This document shows, piece by piece, positions 52,024 through 60,561 of a DNA stretch of 64,000 nt. The stretch comes from an uncultured Bacteroidales bacterium (GTDB taxonomy: Bacteria; Bacteroidota; Bacteroidia; Bacteroidales; UBA932), in contig CASEBV010000010.1 in the NCBI GenBank assembly GCA_949286415.1, positions 1 to 64,000 on the forward strand. Direction: 5' to 3'. The position numbers and the translations under genes were made by a program. Position 1 is the first letter of the stretch. Every line of letters starts with the position of its first letter. Under the pieces are notes generated by a model. The model did no database searches and was not told the origin of the DNA. It was given only the letters and a program-made list of their open reading frames with translations.

Positions 52024-54405
52024 ATGGAAACTTTTACCGATCATGAGATTGAATATGCAAAAGCATACATGGATCTCAGCAGGCAACGTGGACGGGAACT
52101 CAATGACTTAGATTGGGAGAGGTTGAGAAAAATCCGTGCCCCATGGGGAATTGATATCAGACGATCGAATCAGATAGTCAGCTTTGTTGATAAATACGGG
52201 GTGGAGGCAATGCAGACCTCTTCTCCGAAAAACAATGCAGGAAATTATTCCATTGTTTTAAAATCTGTCGGAAGTGAAAAACTACAAGTAATCAAACTCA
52301 TTAAAGAGCTGTTTGATATTGGTTTGAATGATGCCAAAGTATTGACGGATTCAGTGCCAACTGTGCTCGGGACAGCTGATAGTAAGAGTGAGGCGGAATT
52401 TGTCAAGGAGAGTCTGGAAAATTTAGGTGCAAGAGTGGAAATATCAGGCTCGGAAAATCAAACGCCTAAAGCAAAAGCAAGCGACATCTTGTCAAAAGAC
52501 ATGATTCCAGTATATTTTGACAAGATTGCAGGCAATTTACTTTCTATACATGACAACGGCTCAGATGTATTCTATACTTCGTTGGATGACTCATTAAAAG
52601 GAGAAATCAGAAACGAATTCGATATTTCATTGGACGATGAAATTATCTTTTTCAGGGATACATCTTCATGGAATACTCGTGACAACGGTTTGGTAATTAC
52701 GGATACTGGTATCATCGGGAAACCGGATGATGAAACTTATATAAAATATGATTGGGGAGAAATAAAGTCCGTGATATATAAGGATATGTCCATTTATATT
52801 GATACAGGAGAGGGATATGTGTCTGTTCCAGGCAGATTCTGGCTAAAGTCACCTGTAGAGAATGATTTGAGAAAGTTGGCGGAAAATCTGGATTCTATTG
52901 CCAGTAAAGTAGACAAGGTTCAGGGAGATGATGATATTAAGTTTCAAGAATTCATTGATGCCGTTGAAACAGAACAGGACATAAACAGTGCATATAAAAT
53001 TTTGAATGATTTCGAATCTAAATTTGGTACTGATAATCTTTATTATCCTTATATGAGATTGAAATTTGAGGTTTTGGCCGATGATTCGCAATCGATAATT
53101 GAGTGTGCTGATACTTTGCTGGAAATTTATGACGACAATCTGAAGGACATCAAAAAGGAAGCATATAAATTTAAAGCACAAGCACAGTATAAAATAGGCG
53201 AATATCAGAACGCAAGACATTCTTTCTTTAAAGGAACAGATAACCCTTCCGTGGAATTGAAGACAGATAAGCTGTTTAAAGACATTGATGCAAAATATTA
53301 CCAAACATTTTTTGAACTGCCATACAATAAGAGAAAAATAATAGCAGTCAGTAACTCTGTGACTGATTTGACTCCGGAGTCTTTTGAAGTGGTCGAGATT
53401 CATAAAGCAGGGAACTTTTCATTCCCTATAGGCCATCCGGTCAGCGGGCAACTATATGTCGGTCATCCATTTGTAAAAGACAAATATCTGCCAATCGATA
53501 CATACGATCTGGAATTGCTTGAAGATAGATTAAGAGAATTCTGTTATGTTGTTCAATCACTTGGTGCGGTGGAAGTTGCTGTTGAAAGCATCAATGGTGG
53601 CAGCTTACAAAGTGTTTCAGATAATGATTCCAGCTTGTCTGCCAATGCTTCAGCAAAAATTAACAGCGGTTCAGGCAGCGTTCATAAACATTCTTCTGTT
53701 GATGCTTTTGAAGATTTTAAGAACAGGATAAATTTTCATCAGTATTTTACCCCGGCACACAAGCCATATCTCCCTGAAAATCTTGTATGGTATAGCAATG
53801 AACCTTCATGGCAGAGACTTTTTAATCAAAGAATGAATGGAGGGCTTTTGGAGCATCATGAAAATATATCCACCAGCAAGAACAAGGTTGTCAGCAGTAA
53901 AGAATACTTGCAGATAGACGCTGAATTCAAAGCTTTGTTTTATAAAGTCGGCGGTGGAAAGCAAAATACAAGCGAAACGACTCTGACCGAACGCAGTAAT
54001 GTGGAGTTGGCAATTTATGTGAAATTTGCACCAATAGATGCATACGATAATTTGCTGACAAACAATAAAATAGAAAGATTTCCGGCAAATCTGAGTGCAA
54101 GCGAACAACAGTATAAGGATGAAATCCTGTTCTGTCTTGAAGACGGTGGCAGCATCAGCGACGATGACCGGAAATATCTTGAGCGCAAGAGAGTCAAATT
54201 CGGCATCTCCCCGGAGCGTGCAGCGGAAATAGAAAATTCATGTGCTCCGCAGCTGACAGACAGTGAGAAAGAATATTTGGAGACTTTCAAGGAGATGACT
54301 GACGGCAAGGAAATGACAGAGCGTATCAGGAGAATCCTTGAAAGGGAACAGGAATCTCTCGGCATAACAAAAGAGCGTGCCGGAGAACTTGAAAAAATGC
54401 AATGA
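52024..54405 (+). CDS. 793-aa multidomain protein with L7/L12-like and PH-like regions
   Basis: Visible domains: residues 75-140 resemble the ribosomal L7/L12 C-terminal fold (KLQVIKLIKELFDIGLNDAK... then a KxEAEFVKESLENLGARVEI end). Residues ~220-300 look like a PH-like strand set (GLVITDTGIIGK, YDWGEIKSVIYKDMSIYI). Residues ~310-430 are helical and TPR-like. Near the C-terminus two similar helical repeats occur (DDDRKYLERKRVKFGISPER and TERIRRILEREQESLGITKER). No enzyme motif is seen. The gene lies just upstream of the ATP-grasp peptide pair. Confidence 0.7.
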   Translation: METFTDHEIEYAKAYMDLSRQRGRELNDLDWERLRKIRAPWGIDIRRSNQIVSFVDKYGVEAMQTSSPKNNAGNYSIVLKSVGSEKLQVIKLIKELFDIGLNDAKVLTDSVPTVLGTADSKSEAEFVKESLENLGARVEISGSENQTPKAKASDILSKDMIPVYFDKIAGNLLSIHDNGSDVFYTSLDDSLKGEIRNEFDISLDDEIIFFRDTSSWNTRDNGLVITDTGIIGKPDDETYIKYDWGEIKSVIYKDMSIYIDTGEGYVSVPGRFWLKSPVENDLRKLAENLDSIASKVDKVQGDDDIKFQEFIDAVETEQDINSAYKILNDFESKFGTDNLYYPYMRLKFEVLADDSQSIIECADTLLEIYDDNLKDIKKEAYKFKAQAQYKIGEYQNARHSFFKGTDNPSVELKTDKLFKDIDAKYYQTFFELPYNKRKIIAVSNSVTDLTPESFEVVEIHKAGNFSFPIGHPVSGQLYVGHPFVKDKYLPIDTYDLELLEDRLREFCYVVQSLGAVEVAVESINGGSLQSVSDNDSSLSANASAKINSGSGSVHKHSSVDAFEDFKNRINFHQYFTPAHKPYLPENLVWYSNEPSWQRLFNQRMNGGLLEHHENISTSKNKVVSSKEYLQIDAEFKALFYKVGGGKQNTSETTLTERSNVELAIYVKFAPIDAYDNLLTNNKIERFPANLSASEQQYKDEILFCLEDGGSISDDDRKYLERKRVKFGISPERAAEIENSCAPQLTDSEKEYLETFKEMTDGKEMTERIRRILEREQESLGITKERAGELEKMQ

Positions 54406-54432
54406 TTAACACTTTTATAACACTCAACAACC

Positions 54433-54681
54433 ATGCTTTACAATTCAACAAAGACCAGCGCCGGCACAGTGATGCCGCTGCTGATGGGCTGCACGATGCA
54501 GTCGAGGATTCAGGAATGTCTGAACGATCAGCCGTCATATTATGACCCTGTCACTCAGAGAACTTACGATGCACGCATAGTGGGGACCTACAGTCTTAAA
54601 ACTACGGCAACAAGGTTGCCGTCAAAAGCAACTATATCTGACAAGAAAAACGCTATCGATGACCAGAAGAGTGTCCGTTAG
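54433..54681 (+). CDS. Candidate graspetide precursor peptide
   Basis: An 82-residue peptide starting MLYNSTKTSAGTVMPLLM, placed directly before an ATP-grasp gene: its TAG stop is followed at once by the ATG of the enzyme. The C-terminal ~35 residues (from RTYDARIVG through the end) are rich in Thr, Ser, Lys and Asp/Glu, with LKTTATRLPSKATISDKK supplying hydroxyl or amine and carboxyl partners for ester or amide crosslinks. No known leader motif such as PFFARFL was found, so its precursor status rests on position and composition. Confidence 0.6.
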   Translation: MLYNSTKTSAGTVMPLLMGCTMQSRIQECLNDQPSYYDPVTQRTYDARIVGTYSLKTTATRLPSKATISDKKNAIDDQKSVR

Positions 54682-55674
54682 ATGATCCTGATCTTTACAA
54701 ACAAGGAGGACTCCCATCCTAACTTTGTGATTGAATATTTAGAGAAGATGGGAGTTCCTGTTTTCCGGTTCAACACCGAGGCCTTGCTTACAGATTATGA
54801 TTTCGCATGGTGGGCAGACAGTACCGGATGCGATTTCATTGTCCGCTGCAAGGCTACAGGATTGACTGTAAAAGGTTCGGAGATTTCCGCGATATGGGAC
54901 CGACGTCCTGAAAAACCATCGGAATTACCGGTGCGGAATACGGAACAGATTGACCGTCATAATCTGACAGAGGCTTTGGGCTTTCTTCGCTTTCTGCGGT
55001 ATTATCTCAAGGATATTCCGTCGCTTGGCAGCATAGTGAATGATATTCCGGCGGATTCGAAGATGCTGCAGATTAAGATTGCGCAAGAAGTCGGTTTTGC
55101 TGTACCGAAAACGTGTTTCTCAAACGACAAAAAGTATCTTGTCAATCGCCTGAGCAGTACGAGCGAATTGGCATTGAAGCCGATCGAGTCCTCATCGATA
55201 TGGGACGAAAGCAGTGGCGATGAATGGCAGTTCATGACACAGAAAACCACATTGCAGGACATCTCAAATGCTCCTGCAGAGGCATTCTCCCAGACGGTCA
55301 GTTTCGTCCAGGAGTATATTGAAAAGGCATTTGAACTCAGGGTAACAGTCGTGGGTGACAGAGTCTTCGCCTGCAGGATTGACTCTCAATCACAGCAGGA
55401 TGATACCGGGAAAATTGACTGGCGGCAGGGATACGGCAACGGCATCGGATGGTCACAGTATGAATTGCCGGATGATATTTCCTGCAAGTGTCTGGAGTAC
55501 CTGCATAAGATGGGGCTGAATTTCGGCTGTTTTGACTTTATCGTCACTCCGTCAGAAGAATATGTTTTTCTTGAATGCAACCCGAACGGTCAGTGGCTTT
55601 GGGTGGAACTCGAAACAGGTCTTCCAATAGCGCAGGCTATTGCGGATTGGCTGGCAAATAAACGGAATCGATAA
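54682..55674 (+). CDS. ATP-grasp RiPP maturase (MvdC/MvdD-type)
   Basis: The 330-residue protein has the MvdC/MvdD pattern of ATP-grasp ligases that form omega-ester or omega-amide rings in graspetides. Landmarks are ILIFTNKEDSHPNFVIEYLEK at the start, the ATP Lys in LALKPIESSS, AFELRVTVVGDRVFACRIDSQ, and the metal/ATP site YVFLECNPNGQWLWVE (E298, N300), followed by TGLPIAQAIADWL. It abuts the 82-aa peptide gene upstream. No transporter or protease is adjacent. Confidence 0.85.
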   Translation: MILIFTNKEDSHPNFVIEYLEKMGVPVFRFNTEALLTDYDFAWWADSTGCDFIVRCKATGLTVKGSEISAIWDRRPEKPSELPVRNTEQIDRHNLTEALGFLRFLRYYLKDIPSLGSIVNDIPADSKMLQIKIAQEVGFAVPKTCFSNDKKYLVNRLSSTSELALKPIESSSIWDESSGDEWQFMTQKTTLQDISNAPAEAFSQTVSFVQEYIEKAFELRVTVVGDRVFACRIDSQSQQDDTGKIDWRQGYGNGIGWSQYELPDDISCKCLEYLHKMGLNFGCFDFIVTPSEEYVFLECNPNGQWLWVELETGLPIAQAIADWLANKRNR

Positions 55675-55713
55675 TAAAGATGTAATAGACAGAATATTAA
55701 AACACTAAAGCAC

Positions 55714-57486
55714 ATGGAAGATATCAACAATTCAAATGTTAATGGAGATTCTATATTGGACGAAAAATTGGCAGCATTGTATGACTTTCTAACTGAGGAA
55801 GGCTTTTGTCCGGAATGTATAGAAAACGAGTTTATTTCTTTTTCCTATTATGGAACAAATTTTAAAATATGGTGTCCATCCGAAGAAGACGGAGATCTTT
55901 ACGAGATTTTCCATATAGCAAATGCCAGTATGAAAATCTTAAAGAATGATTGGGCCAGGATCAGCGAATTAATGTCTGAATATCCTATGATTCAGGTAAA
56001 AAGAGTTGAAAAGCATTCCTGTTTCGAAATTACAGCCCGTTTCGACGCAAATATAAACGACAGGGAAAAATTCCGGTCAAAACTATATCTGCGGCTTGAT
56101 GTCATACGTGCCTGCATAATAAAATTGAAAAAAAACTTCGATCCGATTGATCCTGAGGTACAAAGAGACTTTGCTATGCGATGCCTGAAAGATGCCGGAT
56201 ATTGTCCTGAAATAATAGACGAAACAGGAATCAGTTTTACATATTCGGATGTTCATTTTCTACTGAGGGTATGCGAGTGGGGTTTTTATGTAATGGTATC
56301 CGTTTCTGCAGATGAATATGAGGATGAGGACGACTACGAGAAACTGGTCCAAGATATTTTCCTCCTGGCGCAAATGGGTAACTATAAATGTACTCCTATT
56401 GAAAATGATGAAGGCGAAAGAGACCTGCGTTTTTCAGGTGAAATTTATTACTCTTGGAAGGAATGGAAAAACGAAAGCTCTTCATATTTTTTGGAAATGC
56501 TGGAATTTGCTGTGGATTGTATAAGAGAGGCCATTTATCATTTGGGCAGGAAATCAGAAGTTACAGATAATTCCGAAGATTTCGATCCCTCGTCAGTGCC
56601 GGTTTTATCCGATAGTGAATACAATGCCAATTATAGGTTTCTTTTCAACAGTCTTAAATATTATGGTTACCGGCCGGAGGGCAATGGCGACTTTATTCAT
56701 GTTGAAACAGATGGGATAAATTTCAATATCGGAACTACAGCGAACAATAAGAATCTGTATTTTGTATTCGCTTTACAAAAACTTGATGCAAAACCGGCTA
56801 AGAGGTATATATCCGATGTGGCGATAACAACCATGAGAAAAAGATTCGGGCAATGCTATATACAAAAAGGTAACGACGGAGATGAATTGTGGTTCAAAAC
56901 GATTGCAGAATTTCCGAAAGACATGGATGACGAAAATTTCATCTTCCAATTCAAGTCCCAGATAAGTCATATAAATAACATGATGGTCGAAGTCTGGGAC
57001 AGGGAGGATGAGTATGAGTCAGATGAAGACGGGGATACGGAGGAAACTCGGAATGAAAATATCGGGAATCAGGAAGAGGTGATGACGATTTTCAAATATC
57101 TGAAAGATGCAGGATTGTGTGAACAAGAGCCGGAAGGCAATGCCATTGTATTCAATCTGGACGGCGCGGAAAGATGCTTTGTCGTTCTGGAATATGGTTA
57201 CTTTATATATCATGATATTTGGGCTTCTGAAGAGAAGCACCATACTTTTGAAAGCGAGGCCGAAGCCGCGAACGACATCATAAATGATACGCTTAATATG
57301 ATTCAGATTTACCGTATTGAAGACGGGGAGGAACACGGGATGAGATTCTCATGGTTCTTTGATGAATTCCCTGCAGATAATGCAGAAGAGTTTATAAGCG
57401 ATATCAAAGCAGTGGCGGAAGCAATGGATTCTTATGAAAATGAATTCATAAAAAGACTTGAAGAAATTGAAAGCAAAACCAAGTGA
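55714..57486 (+). CDS. Protein of four YbjN-like repeats
   Basis: The 590 residues fall into four similar ~130-residue units (about 17-135, 148-280, 303-428 and 446-580). Each opens with a 'L(Y/K)x(L/F)...G(F/Y)xP(E)' stretch (YDFLTEEGFCPE, RCLKDAGYCPE, NSLKYYGYRPE, KYLKDAGLCEQE), then an FxxxGxxFxIxxx strand and an acidic helix. This resembles the YbjN/CesT-chaperone-like fold. Four copies in one chain are unusual. The end overlaps the UDG-like gene by 29 bases. Confidence 0.65.
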   Translation: MEDINNSNVNGDSILDEKLAALYDFLTEEGFCPECIENEFISFSYYGTNFKIWCPSEEDGDLYEIFHIANASMKILKNDWARISELMSEYPMIQVKRVEKHSCFEITARFDANINDREKFRSKLYLRLDVIRACIIKLKKNFDPIDPEVQRDFAMRCLKDAGYCPEIIDETGISFTYSDVHFLLRVCEWGFYVMVSVSADEYEDEDDYEKLVQDIFLLAQMGNYKCTPIENDEGERDLRFSGEIYYSWKEWKNESSSYFLEMLEFAVDCIREAIYHLGRKSEVTDNSEDFDPSSVPVLSDSEYNANYRFLFNSLKYYGYRPEGNGDFIHVETDGINFNIGTTANNKNLYFVFALQKLDAKPAKRYISDVAITTMRKRFGQCYIQKGNDGDELWFKTIAEFPKDMDDENFIFQFKSQISHINNMMVEVWDREDEYESDEDGDTEETRNENIGNQEEVMTIFKYLKDAGLCEQEPEGNAIVFNLDGAERCFVVLEYGYFIYHDIWASEEKHHTFESEAEAANDIINDTLNMIQIYRIEDGEEHGMRFSWFFDEFPADNAEEFISDIKAVAEAMDSYENEFIKRLEEIESKTK

Positions 57487-58087
57487 TAGCCAGGTCCATT
57501 TTCTCCCATGGGTCGGCGAAAATTATGAAAAGGGCATCTGCGGACGGAAAGTTCTTGTCCTTGGAGAGAGCCATTATTGTGCAAAGCCTGAGGATGATAC
57601 GCCATATATCACGCGGGAGGTAATTGCAGACCTGCTGGACCTGGGCAGTGAACACGAGGCGTACAAGAACACTTATACTAAGTTCGAACGTGCCCTGGCA
57701 GGAAAAGTTCTGGACTGGCATGGAAAGTCGGAATTATGGAATTCGGTCATTTTTTATAATTTCGTCCAGACACCCATGAGCGGGCCACGAACGTCACCAT
57801 CCGTCAAGGAATTTCAAGATTCCTTTGCGGCATTTTTCGAAGTTCTGGAACAATATCATCCGGATTGCGTGATAGCATGGGGCAAGAGACTCTATGATCA
57901 TCTTCCGCCGTCAGGACATCAAGGGAAAGCGGTGCTATTGCCGGACGGCACATCACTGGAAACATGGGCATATGTTCTGTCTGACGGGAAATGCGTGGAA
58001 GTGCTGCCGATTCAGCATCCTTCTTCCGGGTTTTCTTGGGATTTCTGGCATGAGGCCATAATGGGATTTCTCGGAGGTCAATTGTAG
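57458..58087 (+). CDS. Uracil-DNA-glycosylase-like fold protein
   Basis: The 209-residue protein has VLVLGESHYCAKPEDDTPYI early (the position of the UDG GxDPY-like motif) and ends with VLPIQHPSSGFSWDFWHEAI, where HPSS matches the UDG HPS(P/S) active-site loop. The middle contains a typical UDG strand (CVIAWGKRLYDHLPP). The catalytic loop differs from known uracil glycosylases, so the activity is uncertain. It ends the plus-strand cluster. Confidence 0.55.
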   Translation: MKKLKAKPSDSQVHFLPWVGENYEKGICGRKVLVLGESHYCAKPEDDTPYITREVIADLLDLGSEHEAYKNTYTKFERALAGKVLDWHGKSELWNSVIFYNFVQTPMSGPRTSPSVKEFQDSFAAFFEVLEQYHPDCVIAWGKRLYDHLPPSGHQGKAVLLPDGTSLETWAYVLSDGKCVEVLPIQHPSSGFSWDFWHEAIMGFLGGQL

Positions 58088-58152
58088 ATCCTGCACCGGA
58101 GGACAATCCGTGGCAATCCAAGGGGGGATTTGATGGCATGGTTTATTTTTCC

Positions 58153-58160
58153 TAAATTTG
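58153..58160 (+). promoter_or_regulatory. -7 box upstream of the 58231 gene
   Basis: TAAATTTG fits TAnnTTTG and lies 70 bases before the next gene start. Confidence 0.45.
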
Positions 58161-58230
58161 TAGGACATATTGGACTTGTGAAAGCCTCTAAGTTTTAAGA
58201 GAATCCTAAGTTGCAGAAAAATAGAATCTT

Positions 58231-58851
58231 ATGAAGAAATCAATCCGCGGGACAGTCTTTATTCTGTCGTTCATTGTTTCAATGGCTATTTCTTGTATGA
58301 CTGCTCATGCACAGTACAATGACATGTCTGGCGCTTCTTCTTACGGAGGTCTGGTCGAGCGCAGAGGGGCGAATTTCTATGTCGGGGAGGAACAGCTCGG
58401 GGAGGAACAGCTGGCGGGGCTTCTTGCCCGTACGGACTTTACTGCCGGGCAGGTGAGAAACTATCAGAAAGGATTCAAGGCCGGGAAAGGCCTGCTGATA
58501 GGTTTCGGTTCCCTGACAGGAGCCGGACTCATTACGGCAGGAGTCGGTGTTGTCGGCGTTGTGGTTGAGGCTATTGCTCTTGGCGTAGGCGTGGTAATCG
58601 TGGCTCCTATCTTTGCTGCCACAGGGACATCTCCGGACATTCAGTACGAGAGTAAATTCCAATATGTTGCATACGCCGGATTGATTGCAACCGGGGTCGG
58701 CATACTTGGTCTGGCGACGGGTACGACAGTCTATTGTGTCTACAAGAAGCGCCTCAATAAAGTGGAGAGGGCCCTCAATGCGAGGCCGGCGGAAATGCAG
58801 CTTTCGTTCGGAGCGCAGAAGCACGGAGTAGGATTTGCCTTGAACTTCTGA
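58231..58851 (+). CDS. Hypothetical exported membrane protein
   Basis: The 206 residues begin with a signal peptide (about 1-27, cleaved near AHA-QY). The region ~85-135 is Gly/Val-rich and hydrophobic (LIGFGSLTGAGLITAGVGVVG), a second such segment runs at ~150-170, and a basic amphipathic stretch (YKKRLNKVERALNARP) precedes a C-terminal FGAQKHGVGFALNF. It shows a short tandem duplication EEQLGEEQLA near residue 52. No family is recognised. Confidence 0.65.
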   Translation: MKKSIRGTVFILSFIVSMAISCMTAHAQYNDMSGASSYGGLVERRGANFYVGEEQLGEEQLAGLLARTDFTAGQVRNYQKGFKAGKGLLIGFGSLTGAGLITAGVGVVGVVVEAIALGVGVVIVAPIFAATGTSPDIQYESKFQYVAYAGLIATGVGILGLATGTTVYCVYKKRLNKVERALNARPAEMQLSFGAQKHGVGFALNF

Positions 58852-59264
58852 GAATCAGAGGACGCATCAGTTGAAGAGATCAGGATTCAGATATTTCAGT
58901 AAAGTTGCCCTGCGCTTCAGGCGGTGGAGCAGACATTCCTATTCGGCATTCTGTTCCATTGGGAAGACTGTGACCATTGGACATCTGTCGCAGGGCATCG
59001 CCGATGCTTCTCTGCGGAAAGACAAAGGCATACAGTTTGTCTCTCTTTCGCAGCAGCTGTCTGATGCGGACGGTGGCTCTTCGGCCCCGGGATTTTGCCG
59101 CACGGAGGATTTCCCGCCGGATCTCGCTTCCCTGTGGAACCTTTTCCTGCTGATGCCTGGAGCCTTGTTCTTGAGAATACAGTCTCCGGCAGGTCTTGTC
59201 TGTAAATCTCTTCCCATAGAGCATGAGTCATCCGTTCGCGGGACCATGGATCGCCATACTATAT

Positions 59265-59303
59265 CGCGCCCGATGGAGAGCTTTTGGGGCTCCATCGGGC
59301 GCG
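59265..59303. repeat. 14-bp inverted repeat, dispersed palindrome family
   Basis: CGCGCCCGATGGAG (59265-59278) pairs with CTCCATCGGGCGCG (59290-59303), separated by 11 bases; CTTTTGCC follows, so it could also terminate transcription. Confidence 0.65.
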
Positions 59304-59321
59304 CTTTTGCCATGTTTTTAC

Positions 59322-59352
59322 GCCCGGTGGCATTTTCAAAATGCCACCGGGC
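59322..59352. repeat. 31-bp near-perfect palindrome, dispersed family copy 3
   Basis: GCCCGGTGGCATTTT (59322-59336) and AAAATGCCACCGGGC (59338-59352) are perfect 15-bp arms around a single base. Related blocks with ATTTTCAAAATGCC are at 17199 and 23620. Confidence 0.7.
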
Positions 59353-59531
59353 ACACTTTTGCCGGAAAATCGCGGCCGTTGGATATGAGAAATGGCTCCC
59401 ACCAGCCGTGGCCTCCATCTGCCGTGGAGTATCCGCAGGAAATGGATCTCCTCAAAATCAAAGGAATATTTTGCTGATAACAATTTATGGCTCAAAATGT
59501 AAAATGAAGAATAAAGAATTAAGAATGAAGA

Positions 59532-60494
59532 ATGAAAAACATGACTTATAATCCTGAAGAAATTGTCTCCCGCGGAGGCATCAGCGCCGGCGAGGCAGTC
59601 ATAATGTCAAAGACGCTGCCGACCAGAGAATTGCTCGGTCTTGCCGCAGAAGTAATGCGTCTGGCATGTCCTCCTGTCTTTGACACATGTTCCATAGTCA
59701 ACGCAAAGTCCGGCCGTTGCCCTGAGGACTGCAAATGGTGCGCCCAGTCGGCACATTGGCATACCGGAGCAGAGGAGTATCCTCTCTTGCCTCCAAAAAC
59801 ACTGCTCGCGGCGGCCCAAAGATGCAAGTCGCAGGGAATCGGAAGATTTTCCATTGTCACGAGCGGAAGGAGGCTGAAGAAAGAAGAAGTCACACAAGTC
59901 TGTGAAGCTGCCGCGCTCATAGAAAAGGAGTGCGGGATATATCTCTGCCTGTCGGCGGGCCTGCTTGACAAGGAGGATTTCGTGCGTCTCCGCAAGGCCG
60001 GGATAAGACGGTGCCACTGTAATCTCGAGACAGCACCTTCCTTTTTCCCGTCTCTCTGCACGACACATGACCAGAGTCAGAAAATCAAGGCCTTGGATGA
60101 TGCCCGTGAGGCCGGCATGGAAGTGTGCAGCGGAGGCATCATCGGAATGGGGGAGACCATGGGGCAGAGGATTGAACTGGCCTCTGTCCTCAAAAGTCTG
60201 GGGGTGGAGTCAGTGCCTGTGAATATCCTTTCCCCGATCAGGGGCACAGCCCTCGGATCCCGGCCTCTGATTGGAGAAGACGAGATTCTGCGGACAATAT
60301 CAGTCTTCCGGCTTATGATGCCGTCGGCCCGCCTGAGGTTCGCGGGAGGAAGGGCAAGGCTTTCAGAAGAGACGCTGATGAAGGCTTTCCGCTCTGCGGT
60401 CAACGCGGCCATCATCGGGGACATGCTGACAACTGTCGGCGCAGATGTCTCCACCGACATGGCCAGGATTAAGACTGCCGGATATACTTTGTAA
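59532..60494 (+). CDS. bioB: Biotin synthase
   Basis: A radical SAM enzyme inserting sulphur into dethiobiotin. The 320 residues contain the radical SAM triad CPEDCKWC (C63, C67, C70) in SGRCPEDCKWCAQSAHW. Other landmarks are HCNLETAPSFF and GGIIGMGETMGQRIELA. Length is normal. It heads bioB-bioA-bioD, spaced 67 and 20 bases apart, indicating an operon. bioF and bioC/H are not in the window. Confidence 0.95.
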   Translation: MKNMTYNPEEIVSRGGISAGEAVIMSKTLPTRELLGLAAEVMRLACPPVFDTCSIVNAKSGRCPEDCKWCAQSAHWHTGAEEYPLLPPKTLLAAAQRCKSQGIGRFSIVTSGRRLKKEEVTQVCEAAALIEKECGIYLCLSAGLLDKEDFVRLRKAGIRRCHCNLETAPSFFPSLCTTHDQSQKIKALDDAREAGMEVCSGGIIGMGETMGQRIELASVLKSLGVESVPVNILSPIRGTALGSRPLIGEDEILRTISVFRLMMPSARLRFAGGRARLSEETLMKAFRSAVNAAIIGDMLTTVGADVSTDMARIKTAGYTL

Positions 60495-60561
60495 AAGTAC
60501 TTAAACAGCAAAATTACTGAAACGACAAAATTACTGAAACGACAATATTATTGAAACGGCA

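Larger units (their letters stand above)
58852..59531. other. 680-bp intergenic region with palindromic repeats
   Basis: No gene is convincing. The first ~400 bases have open but unrecognisable frames on both strands. The second half contains two strong palindromes (59265-59303 and 59322-59352) and then an A-rich leader before bioB. Confidence 0.5.

Noticed and set aside
58871..59551. Plus-strand frame of 226 codons before bioB
   Set aside because: It runs through two perfect palindromes, has no recognisable family and ends in an A-rich leader, so it is not supported as a gene.
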